DNA of 64,000 nt from Shewanella putrefaciens (GTDB lineage Bacteria > Pseudomonadota > Gammaproteobacteria > Enterobacterales > Shewanellaceae): the NCBI RefSeq assembly GCF_016406325.1, contig NZ_CP066370.1, forward strand, positions 2,914,001 to 2,978,000, written 5' to 3'. Position numbers and translations under genes: made by a program. Positions 9,445-19,311 of the stretch are shown piece by piece; the stretch's first letter is position 1; each line of letters opens with the position of its first letter. A model generated the notes under the pieces. It worked only from the letters and a program-made list of their open reading frames with translations, was not told where the DNA came from and did no database searches.

Positions 9445-10536
9445 TTAGATGATGATAAGCTCACCATGCAAAGCACCTGCCACTTTTAACGCTTCTAGGA
9501 TAGCAAGTACATCTGAAGGGGCCGCACCCACTAAGTTGACGGCTCTAACTAACTCGTCCAAAGTGGTTCCTGGGCTAAACATAAACATACGGCGATCGCT
9601 TTCACTGACACCTATTGTGGTGTCAGCCGTCACAACCGTTTCACCATTAGCCAATGCATTAGGTTGAGATACCTGCGTTGCTTCTGCAATGGTTACGGTT
9701 AAACCACCATGGGTTATTGCCGCAGGCAGTAATTTTACGTTTTGTCCGACAACAATCGTTCCTGTACGTGAGTTAACAATCACCTTGGCTGATTCTTCTG
9801 CTGGAATAACATCCAAATTTTCGAGAGTTGCAAGAAAGGATACCCGCTGTGAGACATCTCTTGGGGCACTGACTTGTACTGATGTTGCATCTAATGGACG
9901 CGCCATATCAGGCCCAAGTAAATCATTAATGGCATCAGCCATTCGTTGAGCGGTTGAAAAATCGGCACGGCGCAGGTTAAACGTCAAATAATCGCCACTT
10001 GAAAATGGCGTTGCTACACTACGCTCGACTATCGCACCATTTGGAATACGGCCTACTGTAGGCGTATTTTGAATAACTTTAGAACCATCCAAACCTTCTG
10101 CACTAAAACCACTCACCACTAAACTCCCTTGGGCAATGGCGTATACATTACCATCGACCCCTTTGAGAAACGTTTGCAATAGCGTGCCACCACGCAAACT
10201 TTTAGCCTCACCTAAACTCGACACAGTAACGTCTAATTCTTGCCCTGGTTTTATAAACGCTGGCATATCAGCGTGTACAGCCACTACAGCTACGTTTTTG
10301 ATTTTAGGTCTAAAATTATCAGGTAAATTGATCCCGAAATTTTTTAGCATCGTTGTGAAGGTTTGCTCGGTGTAATTGGTTTTCTCACCAGTACCAGGCA
10401 AACCAACGACCAAACCATAACCAATTAATTGGTTACTGCGAACACCTTGAACATTGGCAATATCTTTGATTCTCTCTGCCTGACTAGGTAGAGAGAATAT
10501 CAGTATGGCAAGTGCGATAATCCGTTTAAATCTCAT
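9445..10536 (-). CDS. flgI: FlgI, flagellar P-ring protein precursor
   Basis: 363 residues from the ATG at 10536, which is preceded by TGAGGAGT. The frame stays open 18 codons upstream, but those overlap flgH and would spoil the signal peptide [20 protein letters not shown]. The mature protein begins [20 protein letters not shown], the conserved FlgI start. FlgI forms the periplasmic P ring around the rod after Sec export. It overlaps nothing once the start is corrected; the gap to flgH is 11 bp. Confidence 0.96.
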   Translation of the reverse strand: MRFKRIIALAILIFSLPSQAERIKDIANVQGVRSNQLIGYGLVVGLPGTGEKTNYTEQTFTTMLKNFGINLPDNFRPKIKNVAVVAVHADMPAFIKPGQELDVTVSSLGEAKSLRGGTLLQTFLKGVDGNVYAIAQGSLVVSGFSAEGLDGSKVIQNTPTVGRIPNGAIVERSVATPFSSGDYLTFNLRRADFSTAQRMADAINDLLGPDMARPLDATSVQVSAPRDVSQRVSFLATLENLDVIPAEESAKVIVNSRTGTIVVGQNVKLLPAAITHGGLTVTIAEATQVSQPNALANGETVVTADTTIGVSESDRRMFMFSPGTTLDELVRAVNLVGAAPSDVLAILEALKVAGALHGELIII

Positions 10537-10547
10537 GATTTGACTCC

Positions 10548-11222
10548 TCAGAAAGGCCACCAATCGCTCATAAAGAACTGGCTCAACCAACCGACTTTTT
10601 GAGCATCTGCAAAGGTGCCTGTGCCACTGTATTGGATACGGGCATTAGCCATACGTGTTGAATCTATTGTGTTATCAGGCTTGATGTCCTGTGAACGGAC
10701 AATACCTGTAACGCGAATAAACTCATCACCATTATTAATAGAAATCCACTTCTCACCACGCACTACTAAGTTACCGTTATTAAGTACTTGCATGATATTG
10801 GCGGAGATACTGCCATCAAGACTGTTACTTTGATCAGCATCGGACTCGCGTTTAGTATTCATACTGTCTTTGTAACGCAAATCTAAAGGCACACCGGCGA
10901 CAGAGATATTGCTTCCAGCGGCATAGATAGGATCTAAACTCATATCAGATCCTTTCTTGATCTGATTGCCCGCACTCTTTTTCGCCTGAGTCGCTTCCTT
11001 TAAGACGATGGTGATAATGTCACCCACTTTGTGGGCTCGAATATCAGAATACAAACTCGCCGCTTGACTATCCTGATAAATAGAGCCCGTTGCGGCAATT
11101 TTTGTCGGGGGAGCTTCTGGATAAACGGGTGCATAAAAAGGATCGTCAGCAATCGGCTTTTTTTGTGTCGAGCTGCAAGCACTCAGCAGAAGGGCTGCGG
11201 CCAATATGAAATATCTAGCCAT
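10548..11222 (-). CDS. flgH: FlgH, flagellar L-ring lipoprotein
   Basis: 224 residues. It has a lipoprotein signal with lipobox LLSAC (Cys16), followed by the FlgH body with [20 protein letters not shown] and [15 protein letters not shown], and the C-terminal FMSDWWPF. FlgH forms the outer-membrane L ring. It lies in the middle of the flgFGHIJ run, 11 bp after flgG. Confidence 0.96.
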   Translation of the reverse strand: MARYFILAAALLLSACSSTQKKPIADDPFYAPVYPEAPPTKIAATGSIYQDSQAASLYSDIRAHKVGDIITIVLKEATQAKKSAGNQIKKGSDMSLDPIYAAGSNISVAGVPLDLRYKDSMNTKRESDADQSNSLDGSISANIMQVLNNGNLVVRGEKWISINNGDEFIRVTGIVRSQDIKPDNTIDSTRMANARIQYSGTGTFADAQKVGWLSQFFMSDWWPF

Positions 11223-11233
11223 GATATGTGCCT

Positions 11234-12022
11234 CTATAGGTTCTGATTCACATACGCCAACATTTGATCTACCGCTGAAATCACTTTGGAGTTCATCTCA
11301 TAGATACGCTGGCTTTCGATAAGATTAACAAGCTCTTCAGTCACATTGACGTTGGAGGTTTCTAGTGCTCCCTGCCGAATAGCTCCCATCCCATCCAATG
11401 AAGCGGTGCCTTGAATAGGCGTACCACTCGCCCCGGTTTCTGTGTATAGGTTTTGGCCCATAGGATCGAGACCTGATGGGTTAATAAAATCCGTCATACT
11501 GAGCTGACCAACCACTTGGTTTTCGGCGGCTCCTGCCGTTTTTACTGACACTTCACCTTCTGCAGAAACGGTAATACTGGTTGCATCTTCAGGAATCGTA
11601 ATCGCAGGTTGCAGTACATAACCTGATCCTGGCGTTACAATTTGCCCTGTATCATCTAATGTAAATTGACCATTACGGGTATAGGCAGTGGTACCGTCGG
11701 GTAGCTGTATCTCAAAAAAACCAGGTCCCTCAATCATCAAATCCAATGAGTTATCCGTTGTTAACATATTGCCTTGGGTAAACATTTTTTGTGTGGCGAC
11801 CACTTTTGTACCCGCACCAATGTTTAATCCATTGGGTAACTTAGTGTTTGATGCACTAATCCCTCCCGCTTGGTTAACAGTTTGATATAACAAATCTTCA
11901 AATACCGCTCGACTCTTCTTGTAACCAACAGTACTGGCGTTGGCAACGTTGTTTGATATCACCGCAATATCTGTTTGCTGCGCGTCTAAGCCAGTTTTAC
12001 TAATCCATAACGCCGGATGCAT
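11234..12022 (-). CDS. flgG: FlgG, distal rod protein
   Basis: 262 residues, the standard FlgG length. It has the N-terminal rod motif ([20 protein letters not shown]) and the C-terminal motif ([20 protein letters not shown]) of the rod/hook family. FlgG polymerises into the distal rod to which the hook is attached. It is 10 bp downstream of flgF. Confidence 0.97.
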   Translation of the reverse strand: MHPALWISKTGLDAQQTDIAVISNNVANASTVGYKKSRAVFEDLLYQTVNQAGGISASNTKLPNGLNIGAGTKVVATQKMFTQGNMLTTDNSLDLMIEGPGFFEIQLPDGTTAYTRNGQFTLDDTGQIVTPGSGYVLQPAITIPEDATSITVSAEGEVSVKTAGAAENQVVGQLSMTDFINPSGLDPMGQNLYTETGASGTPIQGTASLDGMGAIRQGALETSNVNVTEELVNLIESQRIYEMNSKVISAVDQMLAYVNQNL

Positions 12023-12032
12023 AATCTATCTC

Positions 12033-12776
12033 CTAACTAATACGCATTAATGAAGATGAAGCACGGTCAATTTCTTCCGCGGTTTTCATCATCTTGACTT
12101 GCATTTCAAACTGACGTTGTAATTCAATCAAAGACACCATCTCATCGACTGGATTGACGTTACTGCCTTCTACTGCACCACTTTCCACGGCGACATTAGG
12201 GTCTGCTGGAGCATCGTTACCTGACACAAGTCTGAATAAACCATCTTCGCCACGCATCATCTGGGCATTACCAGGATTGACCAGTTTAAGTCTGCCAACC
12301 TCTTCGATAACCTCTGCGGTAGCACCTTGAGGACGAACAGAAATAATCCCATCCTGGGAAATAGTCACTTTATCTATGGGTAACGGCAGTACAATTGGCC
12401 CGGCATCTCCCATCACCGGATTACCTCGGTCGTTATGCAAGAGACCTGTCGCATCAAAACTCAAGCTGCCAGAGCGGGTATAAGCCTCTGCCCCATCTTT
12501 TGCCTGCACAGCAAACCAACCATCGCCCTTAATGGCAACGTCAAGATCTCGTCCTGTCGTCTTAATTGGGCCTGAACGAAAATTAGCAGACGGAGTTTCG
12601 ATCATGGCAAACACCCGTGTTGGTAATCCTTCTCCAAAGGCTTGCATTGATCTTGCCTGCGCCATATCAGACTTAAAGCCATCGGTATTCGCATTGGCTA
12701 AGTTATTGCCTCGTAAGGCCAACTCATGCATATTTTGCTTAGCCCCACTCATGGAGATATATAGGAATTTGTCCAC
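12033..12776 (-). CDS. flgF: FlgF, proximal rod protein
   Basis: 247 residues from a GTG start at 12776. The open frame extends 14 codons further to 12818, but V/MDKFLYISMSGAKQ is the conserved FlgF start and GGAG stands 7 nt before the GTG. The rod motifs are ELALRGNNLANANTDGFKSD and NVNPVDEMVSLIELQRQFEM. FlgF joins the rod between FlgC and FlgG. A hairpin and a sigma-54-type promoter lie between flgE and flgF, so flgF starts a second transcription unit. Confidence 0.94.
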   Translation of the reverse strand: MDKFLYISMSGAKQNMHELALRGNNLANANTDGFKSDMAQARSMQAFGEGLPTRVFAMIETPSANFRSGPIKTTGRDLDVAIKGDGWFAVQAKDGAEAYTRSGSLSFDATGLLHNDRGNPVMGDAGPIVLPLPIDKVTISQDGIISVRPQGATAEVIEEVGRLKLVNPGNAQMMRGEDGLFRLVSGNDAPADPNVAVESGAVEGSNVNPVDEMVSLIELQRQFEMQVKMMKTAEEIDRASSSLMRIS

Positions 12777-12814
12777 AGACTGCTCCGTCAAATTTTCTAC
12801 CTGACAATAGCAAA

Positions 12815-12829
12815 GCAAGCATCATGCCA
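12815..12829 (-). promoter_or_regulatory. Sigma-54 promoter of flgF
   Basis: The minus strand reads TGGCATGATGCTTGC, so GG and GC are separated by exactly 10 bp. This is close to the consensus TGGCAC-N5-TTGC. It lies about 39 bp upstream of the flgF GTG. The site is embedded in a 13-bp direct repeat (CAAAGCAAGCATC on the plus strand at 12811 and 12831). Confidence 0.75.
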
Positions 12830-12902
12830 ACAAAGCAAGCATCTAACTTATTGATTAACTGAGAATAGGAGAAAGAATAGCGGAGGAGTACAGTAAAGAG
12901 GC

Positions 12903-12930
12903 TAAGTGTTGCCGCAGGCGGCAACACTTA
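12903..12930 (-). terminator. Hairpin between flgE and flgF (attenuator or terminator)
   Basis: TAAGTGTTGCCGC pairs with GCGGCAACACTTA around an almost absent loop. The minus-strand downstream sequence is only moderately T-rich (CCTCTTT), so it may attenuate rather than stop the flgBCDE transcript. Confidence 0.6.
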
Positions 12931-12945
12931 AAATAAGTGTCAAAA

Positions 12946-14307
12946 CTAGCGGATCTGCAGCACGGTTTGTTGCAAGGTGTTATTAACTTCCAAAGTACGT
13001 GAGTTCGCTTGGAAGTTACGCTGCGCAGAAATCAAATCCACCAACTCGGTCGTCAAATCAATATTCGATTGCTCTAACGCAGAAGAACTGAGACTACCAA
13101 ATGTGCCACTATTTGCTTCACCCGCTAATGCGGGACCCGAATTTAGACTCGCCTTCCAAGAGGTATTACCCACTTGAGTCAATCCTTGTTCATTAGCAAA
13201 ACGCACCAAAGCAACACGCGCTAAAGGCACGGTCGAACCATTTGAGTAGCTAGCGGTGATTAAACCATCAGCACCAATTTCAACATTGGTTAAACGGCCC
13301 ACAGTCGTACCATCTTGGGTCAATTCAGTGGCAGCAAAGGGAGCCGAATACTGGGTCGGTGCATTAAATTTTACAGTCAAACTTTGAGTGCCATCCGCAC
13401 CTGGGCCTAGAACACCAGCACCACCAACACCAAGTGTTTCAGTGGTTACGATGGCTGGATCACTTCCCGTATAAACCCCGACAGAGTTAAACTTCAATAC
13501 CGATCCACGCCATCCACCAGCCGTTTCCGCTGTACCGGTTGAGTCAGGAACCCCATCACCATCTGTATCAGTTTGGTAAGTACCAGCAGCGCCAGCGACA
13601 TCAACTTGTTTACCATCAACAGCATAGTAAGCGACCCAATTGTTTTCGCCGTTGTGCGCCCCATTAGTGGGCTTAACAAAATAAGTGGTCATGATATGTG
13701 GCTCACCCAATGAGTCATAAATCGTCATTGAGGTGACACTGGTATACGTTTTAGGATCTGTCGGATCGAACGCAGCGGGATCGAGTGACCCCTCTTTAGC
13801 ATTTAAATTCATCTGAAAACTGACATTCTCAGTCTTTACTGGGCTACCTGCGGTATCGGGGATTTGAACAGGTTTAGCAGTCGTTAAACTGACAGACGTT
13901 GAGTTCCCTTCTTTATCAACGGGAAAGGTTTGCAAGTAGTTACCAGATGAGTCAACCATATAGTTACTCGCATCAACTTTAAATGCACCAGCCCGAGTAT
14001 AGGAAAAATCTAATGTGCCAAGCTCTGAAGATGTGACAAAAAAACCACCACCTTTAATCGCCAAATCCAGAGAGTTATTCGTTAACTGTAAACTTCCTTG
14101 ATGGAATTGCTGAGCCACTTGACTCGTTGCAACACCGCCACCAACGGCCGTTTTAGAATTAGAGAAAATTGAATTAGCGTACACATCCGCAAATTCGGCA
14201 CGTGACTCTTTAAAACCAATAGTATTTGCGTTAGCAATGTTGTTCGCAGTCGTGTTTAAATCTTTCTGCGCAGCCGAAATGCCACTCAATGCAATGTTAA
14301 ACGACAT
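12946..14307 (-). CDS. flgE: FlgE, flagellar hook protein
   Basis: 453 residues. The N-terminus (MSFNIALSGISAAQKDLNTT, then NNIANANTIGFKESRAEF) and the C-terminus (NIDLTTELVDLISAQRNFQA) are the hook family signatures. The central region is Thr/Gly/Asp-rich, as in hook D1/D2 domains. It polymerises to about 55-nm hooks in related bacteria. It is 67 bp after flgD in the flgBCDE run. Confidence 0.97.
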   Translation of the reverse strand: MSFNIALSGISAAQKDLNTTANNIANANTIGFKESRAEFADVYANSIFSNSKTAVGGGVATSQVAQQFHQGSLQLTNNSLDLAIKGGGFFVTSSELGTLDFSYTRAGAFKVDASNYMVDSSGNYLQTFPVDKEGNSTSVSLTTAKPVQIPDTAGSPVKTENVSFQMNLNAKEGSLDPAAFDPTDPKTYTSVTSMTIYDSLGEPHIMTTYFVKPTNGAHNGENNWVAYYAVDGKQVDVAGAAGTYQTDTDGDGVPDSTGTAETAGGWRGSVLKFNSVGVYTGSDPAIVTTETLGVGGAGVLGPGADGTQSLTVKFNAPTQYSAPFAATELTQDGTTVGRLTNVEIGADGLITASYSNGSTVPLARVALVRFANEQGLTQVGNTSWKASLNSGPALAGEANSGTFGSLSSSALEQSNIDLTTELVDLISAQRNFQANSRTLEVNNTLQQTVLQIR

Positions 14308-14374
14308 AATTCACCTCTACATTTGACTCAATTCAATTGTGGACGAGTAGCGTCCATTTTAGATACTGACAATA

Positions 14375-15136
14375 TTAAGTTTCGGACACTGACAACACAT
14401 CAGAAAGTTTAAAGGCCATACCACCACGTAGGTTTAAAATTGCACCAGTACTTGCGGTACCTAAAGAAACGCTACTGACATGTGCATAGGTGGATACAGC
14501 TAACTGTTGAGATTTACCGTCAACTAACCCACTGGCTTTAATCGAATAGTTACCTGTGACAACAGGCTGACCATTCTTATCTAATCCATCCCAATTGACG
14601 TCGATATTACCGCCTTTACTACCATCAACATTAAATGTGGTAATCACTTGTCCTTTTTCATCCTCAACCCGCACATTGATCACTGGAATTTTTTCCGTTG
14701 TACTAATCACCCCTTTCATCGAAGGATTTTCACTAGAAACGTATCCAGTATCAGTGGGAAGTAGCACTTTTCGTCCGACAAGCCCCGATGCTTGTAACGC
14801 TTGGCTCGATGTCATTACGCTATTTAGATTAACAATTTCTTTATTAAGCTTAGAGATGCCATCTACCGTAGAGAAAGAAGCCATTTGAGCAATCATCTGG
14901 TCATTATCCACAGGCTTAAATGGATCTTGCATGGATAATTGTTGACTTAATAACGAGAAAAAATCTTCTTGTGTCAACTGCTGACTTTTCGCTTCAGGCA
15001 CGATTGACTCTGTTGGTAAACGAAGACTATCCAAAAAAGGATTTCCCGTTGTCGAGTTCGTTGTTACTGCACCCGATTGACTCTTAGTTTGAGTCGTTTG
15101 CGTTGACGCTTGATCAACTTGATTAATGAGGCTCAC
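14375..15136 (-). CDS. flgD: FlgD, hook-cap scaffolding protein
   Basis: 253 residues. The N-terminal part carries SQQLTQEDFFSLLSQQLSMQDPFKPVDN, the export/cap region common to FlgD. The C-terminal part is a FlgD Ig-like and tudor-like region (VDWDGLDKNGQPV-type sequence, here NVDWNGLDKNGQ-like, with VVTGNYSIKASG). FlgD caps the growing hook and is discarded later. It is 24 bp downstream of flgC. Confidence 0.95.
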   Translation of the reverse strand: MSLINQVDQASTQTTQTKSQSGAVTTNSTTGNPFLDSLRLPTESIVPEAKSQQLTQEDFFSLLSQQLSMQDPFKPVDNDQMIAQMASFSTVDGISKLNKEIVNLNSVMTSSQALQASGLVGRKVLLPTDTGYVSSENPSMKGVISTTEKIPVINVRVEDEKGQVITTFNVDGSKGGNIDVNWDGLDKNGQPVVTGNYSIKASGLVDGKSQQLAVSTYAHVSSVSLGTASTGAILNLRGGMAFKLSDVLSVSET

Positions 15137-15160
15137 AGCTTACCTCCTAAATAACGCATG

Positions 15161-15577
15161 TTATTTACCCATCCCAAGTGTTTGTTGCAGCATTGATTTT
15201 GCGGCTTCAGCGACTTGAACATTCATTTGATATGAGCGAGAGGCAGAAATCATATCTGCCATTTCTTCCATGACATTTACATTCGGTTTATAAATAAAGC
15301 CATCGGCATCCGCCATAGGATGATCTGGTGAATACTCTTTGAGTAAGGGTTTATCACTTTCTACTATCCCCCTTACCGTTACCCCTTGAGAGGTTTGCTG
15401 TTGGCTCTGTGCTTTAGCCATTTCAGCTTCAAAAATAGGATGACGAGAACGGTAAGTTTTATCGATACTGCTTGAAACTGAGTCAGCATTTGCAATATTA
15501 CTGGCCGTAGTGTTAAGCCTTACCGATTGTGCTGACATTCCAGAGCCAGCGACATCAAAAATGCTAAATAAACTCAT
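15161..15577 (-). CDS. flgC: FlgC, proximal rod protein
   Basis: 138 residues, the family length. Motifs are MSAQSVRLNTTASNIANADS near the N-terminus and YKPNVNVMEEMADMISASRS near the C-terminus. It starts 2 bp after the flgB stop. It forms part of the proximal rod in the periplasm. Confidence 0.97.
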   Translation of the reverse strand: MSLFSIFDVAGSGMSAQSVRLNTTASNIANADSVSSSIDKTYRSRHPIFEAEMAKAQSQQQTSQGVTVRGIVESDKPLLKEYSPDHPMADADGFIYKPNVNVMEEMADMISASRSYQMNVQVAEAAKSMLQQTLGMGK

Positions 15578-15579
15578 GA

Positions 15580-15984
15580 TTAATCCCCTCTTAGTGCTTT
15601 TTTCATGCCACTAAACTTACTATCCAAAAACCCCAGTGACATTTGATATTCGAGGGCATTTTGCATAAAGGCAGATTGTTCCTGTTGAATATCAACAGTA
15701 TTACCATCACCAGTATCAGGTTGATTTGGAACACGAAATTTAACATATTGGCCCGTTAATTCCGCTAAACCAAAGTGCCGTTCATGATCTGTGATATCGA
15801 GATGATTACGCTGTTGCTGTTGGCTACGAGCGGCTTGCATCGCAGCAGAAAAATCGACATCACGGGCTTTATAATGTGGCGTATCGGCATTTGCGATATT
15901 ACTTGAAATCACTTCAGCCCGTTCAGCACGTATGCCTAAAGTGTATTGATGCACACCCAATGCATTATCGAAATTGATCGCCAT
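15580..15984 (-). CDS. flgB: FlgB, proximal rod protein
   Basis: 134 residues, the first gene of the flgBCDE-(FGHIJKL) operon. The motif RAEVISSNIANADTPHYKARD is diagnostic of FlgB, and the C-terminus LEYQMSLGFLDSKFSGMKKAL is typical. A sigma-54 element about 35 bp upstream fits control by the FlrA/FlrC cascade. Confidence 0.96.
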   Translation of the reverse strand: MAINFDNALGVHQYTLGIRAERAEVISSNIANADTPHYKARDVDFSAAMQAARSQQQQRNHLDITDHERHFGLAELTGQYVKFRVPNQPDTGDGNTVDIQQEQSAFMQNALEYQMSLGFLDSKFSGMKKALRGD

Positions 15985-16019
15985 AAAATTGCCTCCATAG
16001 TGTCACTCGCAGGAATAAA

Positions 16020-16034
16020 GCAATTCATGTGCCA
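16020..16034 (-). promoter_or_regulatory. Sigma-54 promoter of the flgB operon
   Basis: The minus strand reads TTGGCACATGAATTGCTTT: TGGCAC and TTGC with GG-N10-GC spacing, essentially consensus. It lies 36-50 bp upstream of the flgB ATG. Confidence 0.88.
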
Positions 16035-16082
16035 AAAAGAAGATAATAGCGGTAAACAGTGGTGGCAGGTAAAAATAGCGGC

Positions 16083-16113
16083 AAAAAATTACCGACATAA
16101 GTCGGTAATTTTC
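16083..16113. terminator. Terminator after cheR
   Basis: AAATTACCGAC (16086-16096) and GTCGGTAATTT (16101-16111) form an 11-bp perfect stem with a 4-nt loop and A/T runs on both sides. It ends the cheV-cheR transcript upstream of the flgB promoter. Confidence 0.92.
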
Positions 16114-16128
16114 AATTAAATAAGCTAG

Positions 16129-16968
16129 TTAAGTCTTTTTCTGATAATAAATCCCAGGATTACAACGCACCATATCAAACTCATCGGTTAAGCCTGCAAT
16201 CGATTCTGAAGCCCCTAAAAACAAAATCCCTTTTGGATTAAGAGCGGCAGCAAATTGCCGCAAAATTTTGGCTTTTGCCTCTGGCGCAAAGTAAATTAGC
16301 ACGTTACGGCAAAAAATAATGTCAAATTTACCTAGCAAAGTATAACTTTCAAGCAGGTTATGAGCTCTAAAGTTAACGAGTCGCTTAACATTATCCTTCA
16401 GCTTCATATTGCCAGAAGGTAATGCATCAAAAAACTGACGCTTACGCTCATCCGATAAGCCCCTTGCTAAAGCTAAGCTGTCATATTCAGCATTTTTACA
16501 ACGCTCTAGCATTGAGGGAGATAAATCTGTTGCTTGAATTGTTGCACCGCCAGCAAGGGCACCCGGTTTTTTCTGCTGATATTCCAAAATGGTCATCGCC
16601 AATGAGTAAGGCTCTTGCCCAGATGAGCAAGCTGCAGACCAAATTTTCAATGGACGACCTAAGCGGCTGTACTCTGGAAGTAAAACATTATTTAGCAATT
16701 CAAATGGGTAACGATCACGAAACCATAAAGTTTCATTTGTCGTCATTGCATCGATAACCTCAGCCCTCAGAGCTCGCTCTGTCGGTTTCATCGAGTGCTT
16801 AACCACATCAGATAATGATGGCAGATTATATTTCCCCATCAAAGGGGCAAGACGGCTACGTACTAGATATTGCTTATTTTCACCCAGTACGATGCCGCTA
16901 TGTTGCTCTAGGAACAACCTAAATTGATTATACTCAGCTTCAGCAAGTGACTTATTTGGCACATTCAC
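16129..16968 (-). CDS. cheR: CheR, chemoreceptor glutamate methyltransferase
   Basis: 279 residues. CheR methylates glutamates of chemoreceptors with S-adenosylmethionine. The N-terminal helical domain is followed by the Rossmann methyltransferase core with RDRYPFELL, LKIWSAACSSGQEPYSLAM (SAM site) and DIIFCRNVLIYF. It lies between cheV and flgB, the standard arrangement in Vibrio and Shewanella polar clusters. Confidence 0.96.
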   Translation of the reverse strand: MNVPNKSLAEAEYNQFRLFLEQHSGIVLGENKQYLVRSRLAPLMGKYNLPSLSDVVKHSMKPTERALRAEVIDAMTTNETLWFRDRYPFELLNNVLLPEYSRLGRPLKIWSAACSSGQEPYSLAMTILEYQQKKPGALAGGATIQATDLSPSMLERCKNAEYDSLALARGLSDERKRQFFDALPSGNMKLKDNVKRLVNFRAHNLLESYTLLGKFDIIFCRNVLIYFAPEAKAKILRQFAAALNPKGILFLGASESIAGLTDEFDMVRCNPGIYYQKKT

Positions 16969-17079
16969 GTCCTAGATCCTATCGCTAGCGAGCACCAAAA
17001 ACAGTGCAAAACTAAAATGTTATAAGGGGCTGATTATAGCGCAAAGCTCAACTCGGCACTAACCCCCCAACGCTATCAT

Positions 17080-18000
17080 TTATAAACTTAAATGCTTGTT
17101 CACTGCTGCTGCTAATTCATCTGGGTTAAACTTTGCAATAAAATCATTAGCCCCTACTTTTTGCACCATAGCTTGGTTAAACACCCCACTGAGTGATGTA
17201 TGCAACACCACTTTAATATGTTTAAGCTTTGGATCATCGCGGATTTCAGCCGTTAAGGTATAACCATCCATTTCAGGCATTTCAATGTCAGAGATAATTA
17301 ATGGAATTTCATCTGCAACATTATCCATTTCACTGGCAATAGCCTTTAACTTATCGAGGGCCTCACGACCATCTTTCGCCGTATCTATCTGCAAATTTAA
17401 GGACTCTAAGGAGCGAATGATTTGCTTACGTGCGACAGCGGAATCATCGATAACCATAATATGGTAATGCTGCGTACGGTCGATGGTTAGTTGCTCATTG
17501 AGTTCTTCACTAATCGCCGTTTTTACCGGTGAGATTTCATCTAAGATTTTTTCTACATCTAAAATCTCAACCAATTCCCCCTCAATTTCAGTCACCGCTG
17601 TAAGATAAGAATAACGACCGGCACCTTGAGGAGGAGGCATTATAGCCTCCCAGTTCATGTTAATAATCCGCTCAACAGAACTGACTAAAAAGCCCTGCAC
17701 ACTTCGGTTATATTCAGAAATAATAATGAAGCAATTTTCAGTACTCGTTAAGGGACGACCACCAGTCGCCGCACTGAGGTCAATAACTGAAATTGTTGTA
17801 CCTCGAATATGTGCAACCCCCTTCACATTGGCGTTAAGTTTAGGCAAAGTCGTCAGCGGCGGACACTGCAGTACCTCTTTCACCTTAAACACGTTTATCC
17901 CGAATCGCTGACGACCATTTAACTTAAATAGCAAAAGCTCTAAACGGTTTTGGCCAACGAGCTGAGTTCGTTTGTTGACTGAATCAAGAATACTCGACAT
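17080..18000 (-). CDS. cheV: CheV, CheW-receiver coupling protein
   Basis: 306 residues. Residues about 15-155 are a CheW domain (ELLLFKLNGRQRFGINVFKV). Residues about 180-305 are a response-regulator receiver with acidic pair D185/D186, phosphoacceptor D238 (ISDIEMPEMDGY) and a Lys near KVGANDFIAKF. CheV couples receptors to CheA and adapts by phosphorylation. It is divergent from flgA and 111 bp upstream of cheR. Confidence 0.95.
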   Translation of the reverse strand: MSSILDSVNKRTQLVGQNRLELLLFKLNGRQRFGINVFKVKEVLQCPPLTTLPKLNANVKGVAHIRGTTISVIDLSAATGGRPLTSTENCFIIISEYNRSVQGFLVSSVERIINMNWEAIMPPPQGAGRYSYLTAVTEIEGELVEILDVEKILDEISPVKTAISEELNEQLTIDRTQHYHIMVIDDSAVARKQIIRSLESLNLQIDTAKDGREALDKLKAIASEMDNVADEIPLIISDIEMPEMDGYTLTAEIRDDPKLKHIKVVLHTSLSGVFNQAMVQKVGANDFIAKFNPDELAAAVNKHLSL

Positions 18001-18204
18001 AACTCTGCCTTGTTGTTCTGTTTATGTACGACCCTAAGACTCGTATGAGTATAGGCATATAAATTGCTTACGTCTTACTATCGATAAACATAGTTGAAAC
18101 TGAGTCAATCTTCTGACATGGATATTTCTGTTGATTTTGGTTATCAGCTTCTCACTTGATAAAAGTATAGGTGCATTCTGGCATTACAAGCTAGTCTCTT
18201 CATT

Positions 18205-18912
18205 ATGAAAGTAAATTTAGTCTGTTTTTTGAGTTTTTTCACCCTACTGTTACCCGCGACTGCGAGTACAGAGCCTGTTGCCCCCACCATATCGGCGATA
18301 TCCGAATTAGCTAAAGCCCTTATTAATGAAAAGATTTCCATACCGGCAAAGGCTAAAGTAGACATAACACCTCAGAATATTGACGCTCGCATGTTACCAT
18401 CCCAGTGCACATCACCGATAAAAGTTGAAATGGCGAGTGATCGCGACATTAGTCGCAATAATACGATTAAAGTCAGTTGTCATACTCCTGAACTTGCCTA
18501 CCCTTGGCAAATATTTATCTCAGTTAGAGTCGATATTTTATTTCCTGTCGTGGTTACTACAGAAATTCTGGCACCTGGCGATAGAATCAATGCTAGCCAA
18601 ATTGAAGTAAGATATATTGAACAAAATAGTTTACGCGGACAACAATTTGACGACCCAAGTCAACTCGAAGGCACACGCGTAAAACGTCGAATTGCAAAGG
18701 AATCTCCTATTTTTGCCAACAACCTGTGTTTTGTGTGTAAGAATGACGCAATCTCTATTTATGTACGTTCTCCTTCATTTATGTTAAAAACAGCAGGAGA
18801 GGCCTTACAAGATGGAAATATTGGTGAGCAAATTAGAGTTAAAAATAGCAGTTCAAACAAACAACTAGATGCAATAGTCATAGGCATTGGCGAAGTCGAA
18901 GTTAGAATGTAA
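18205..18912 (+). CDS. flgA: FlgA, P-ring assembly chaperone
   Basis: 235 residues with a signal peptide (MKVNLVCFLSFFTLLLPATA). The C-terminal two-thirds is a SAF/ChapFlgA domain (EILAPGDRINASQIEVRYIE, then VKRRIAKESPIFANNLC). FlgA is a periplasmic chaperone for FlgI. It diverges from cheV, and flgM follows 73 bp downstream with its own sigma-28 promoter, as is common. Confidence 0.94.
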   Translation: MKVNLVCFLSFFTLLLPATASTEPVAPTISAISELAKALINEKISIPAKAKVDITPQNIDARMLPSQCTSPIKVEMASDRDISRNNTIKVSCHTPELAYPWQIFISVRVDILFPVVVTTEILAPGDRINASQIEVRYIEQNSLRGQQFDDPSQLEGTRVKRRIAKESPIFANNLCFVCKNDAISIYVRSPSFMLKTAGEALQDGNIGEQIRVKNSSSNKQLDAIVIGIGEVEVRM

Positions 18913-18919
18913 AATAATC

Positions 18920-18946
18920 TAAAGCTTTTCTGTAAGCTGCCGATAC
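18920..18946 (+). promoter_or_regulatory. Sigma-28 (FliA) promoter of flgMN
   Basis: TAAAGCTT, 11 bp, GCCGATAC, seven or eight of eight matches in the -10 region depending on the last base. It lies 40 bp upstream of flgM. It would allow more anti-sigma factor to be made once FliA is active. Confidence 0.88.
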
Positions 18947-18985
18947 CAGTTAAGCAATCCCGTATACACGACGCTGGAGCCTAAA

Positions 18986-19309
18986 ATGGCAATTGATATA
19001 AGCAAACTCAACACCGGAACGACGTCTCAAACCCGTTCTGGCGCAACTAAAGTCAGCAGTGAACAATCTGCTCAAGTAGCGACAAAATCGACTCCATCGC
19101 AAAAAGGCGACTCTGTAGTCATTACGGCTCAAGCTCAGCAGCTACAAGGAGCTCAGACTAAAATGGCGAGTCTACCCGAAGTTGACCAAAAGAAAGTGGC
19201 TGAAATTAAACAAGCCATTGCCGAAGGTCGATATAAAATTGATCCCGAAAAACTGGCCGCCAATATTGCTAGTTTTGAAGCCGAATTAAGTGATCTTAAT
19301 AAAGAGTAA
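18986..19309 (+). CDS. flgM: FlgM, anti-sigma-28 factor
   Basis: 107 residues. It has a Ser/Thr/Gln-rich disordered N-terminal half and a C-terminal helical FliA-binding part (VDQKKVAEIKQAIAEGRYKI, then DPEKLAANIASFE), the FlgM signature. FlgM holds FliA inactive until it is exported through the completed hook. It is followed after 2 bp by flgN. Confidence 0.95.
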   Translation: MAIDISKLNTGTTSQTRSGATKVSSEQSAQVATKSTPSQKGDSVVITAQAQQLQGAQTKMASLPEVDQKKVAEIKQAIAEGRYKIDPEKLAANIASFEAELSDLNKE

Positions 19310-19311
19310 CT

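Noticed and set aside
18001-18204. Sigma-54 promoter before flgA (TGGCATTACAAGC)
   Set aside because: The spacing between GG and GC is 8 bp rather than 10.
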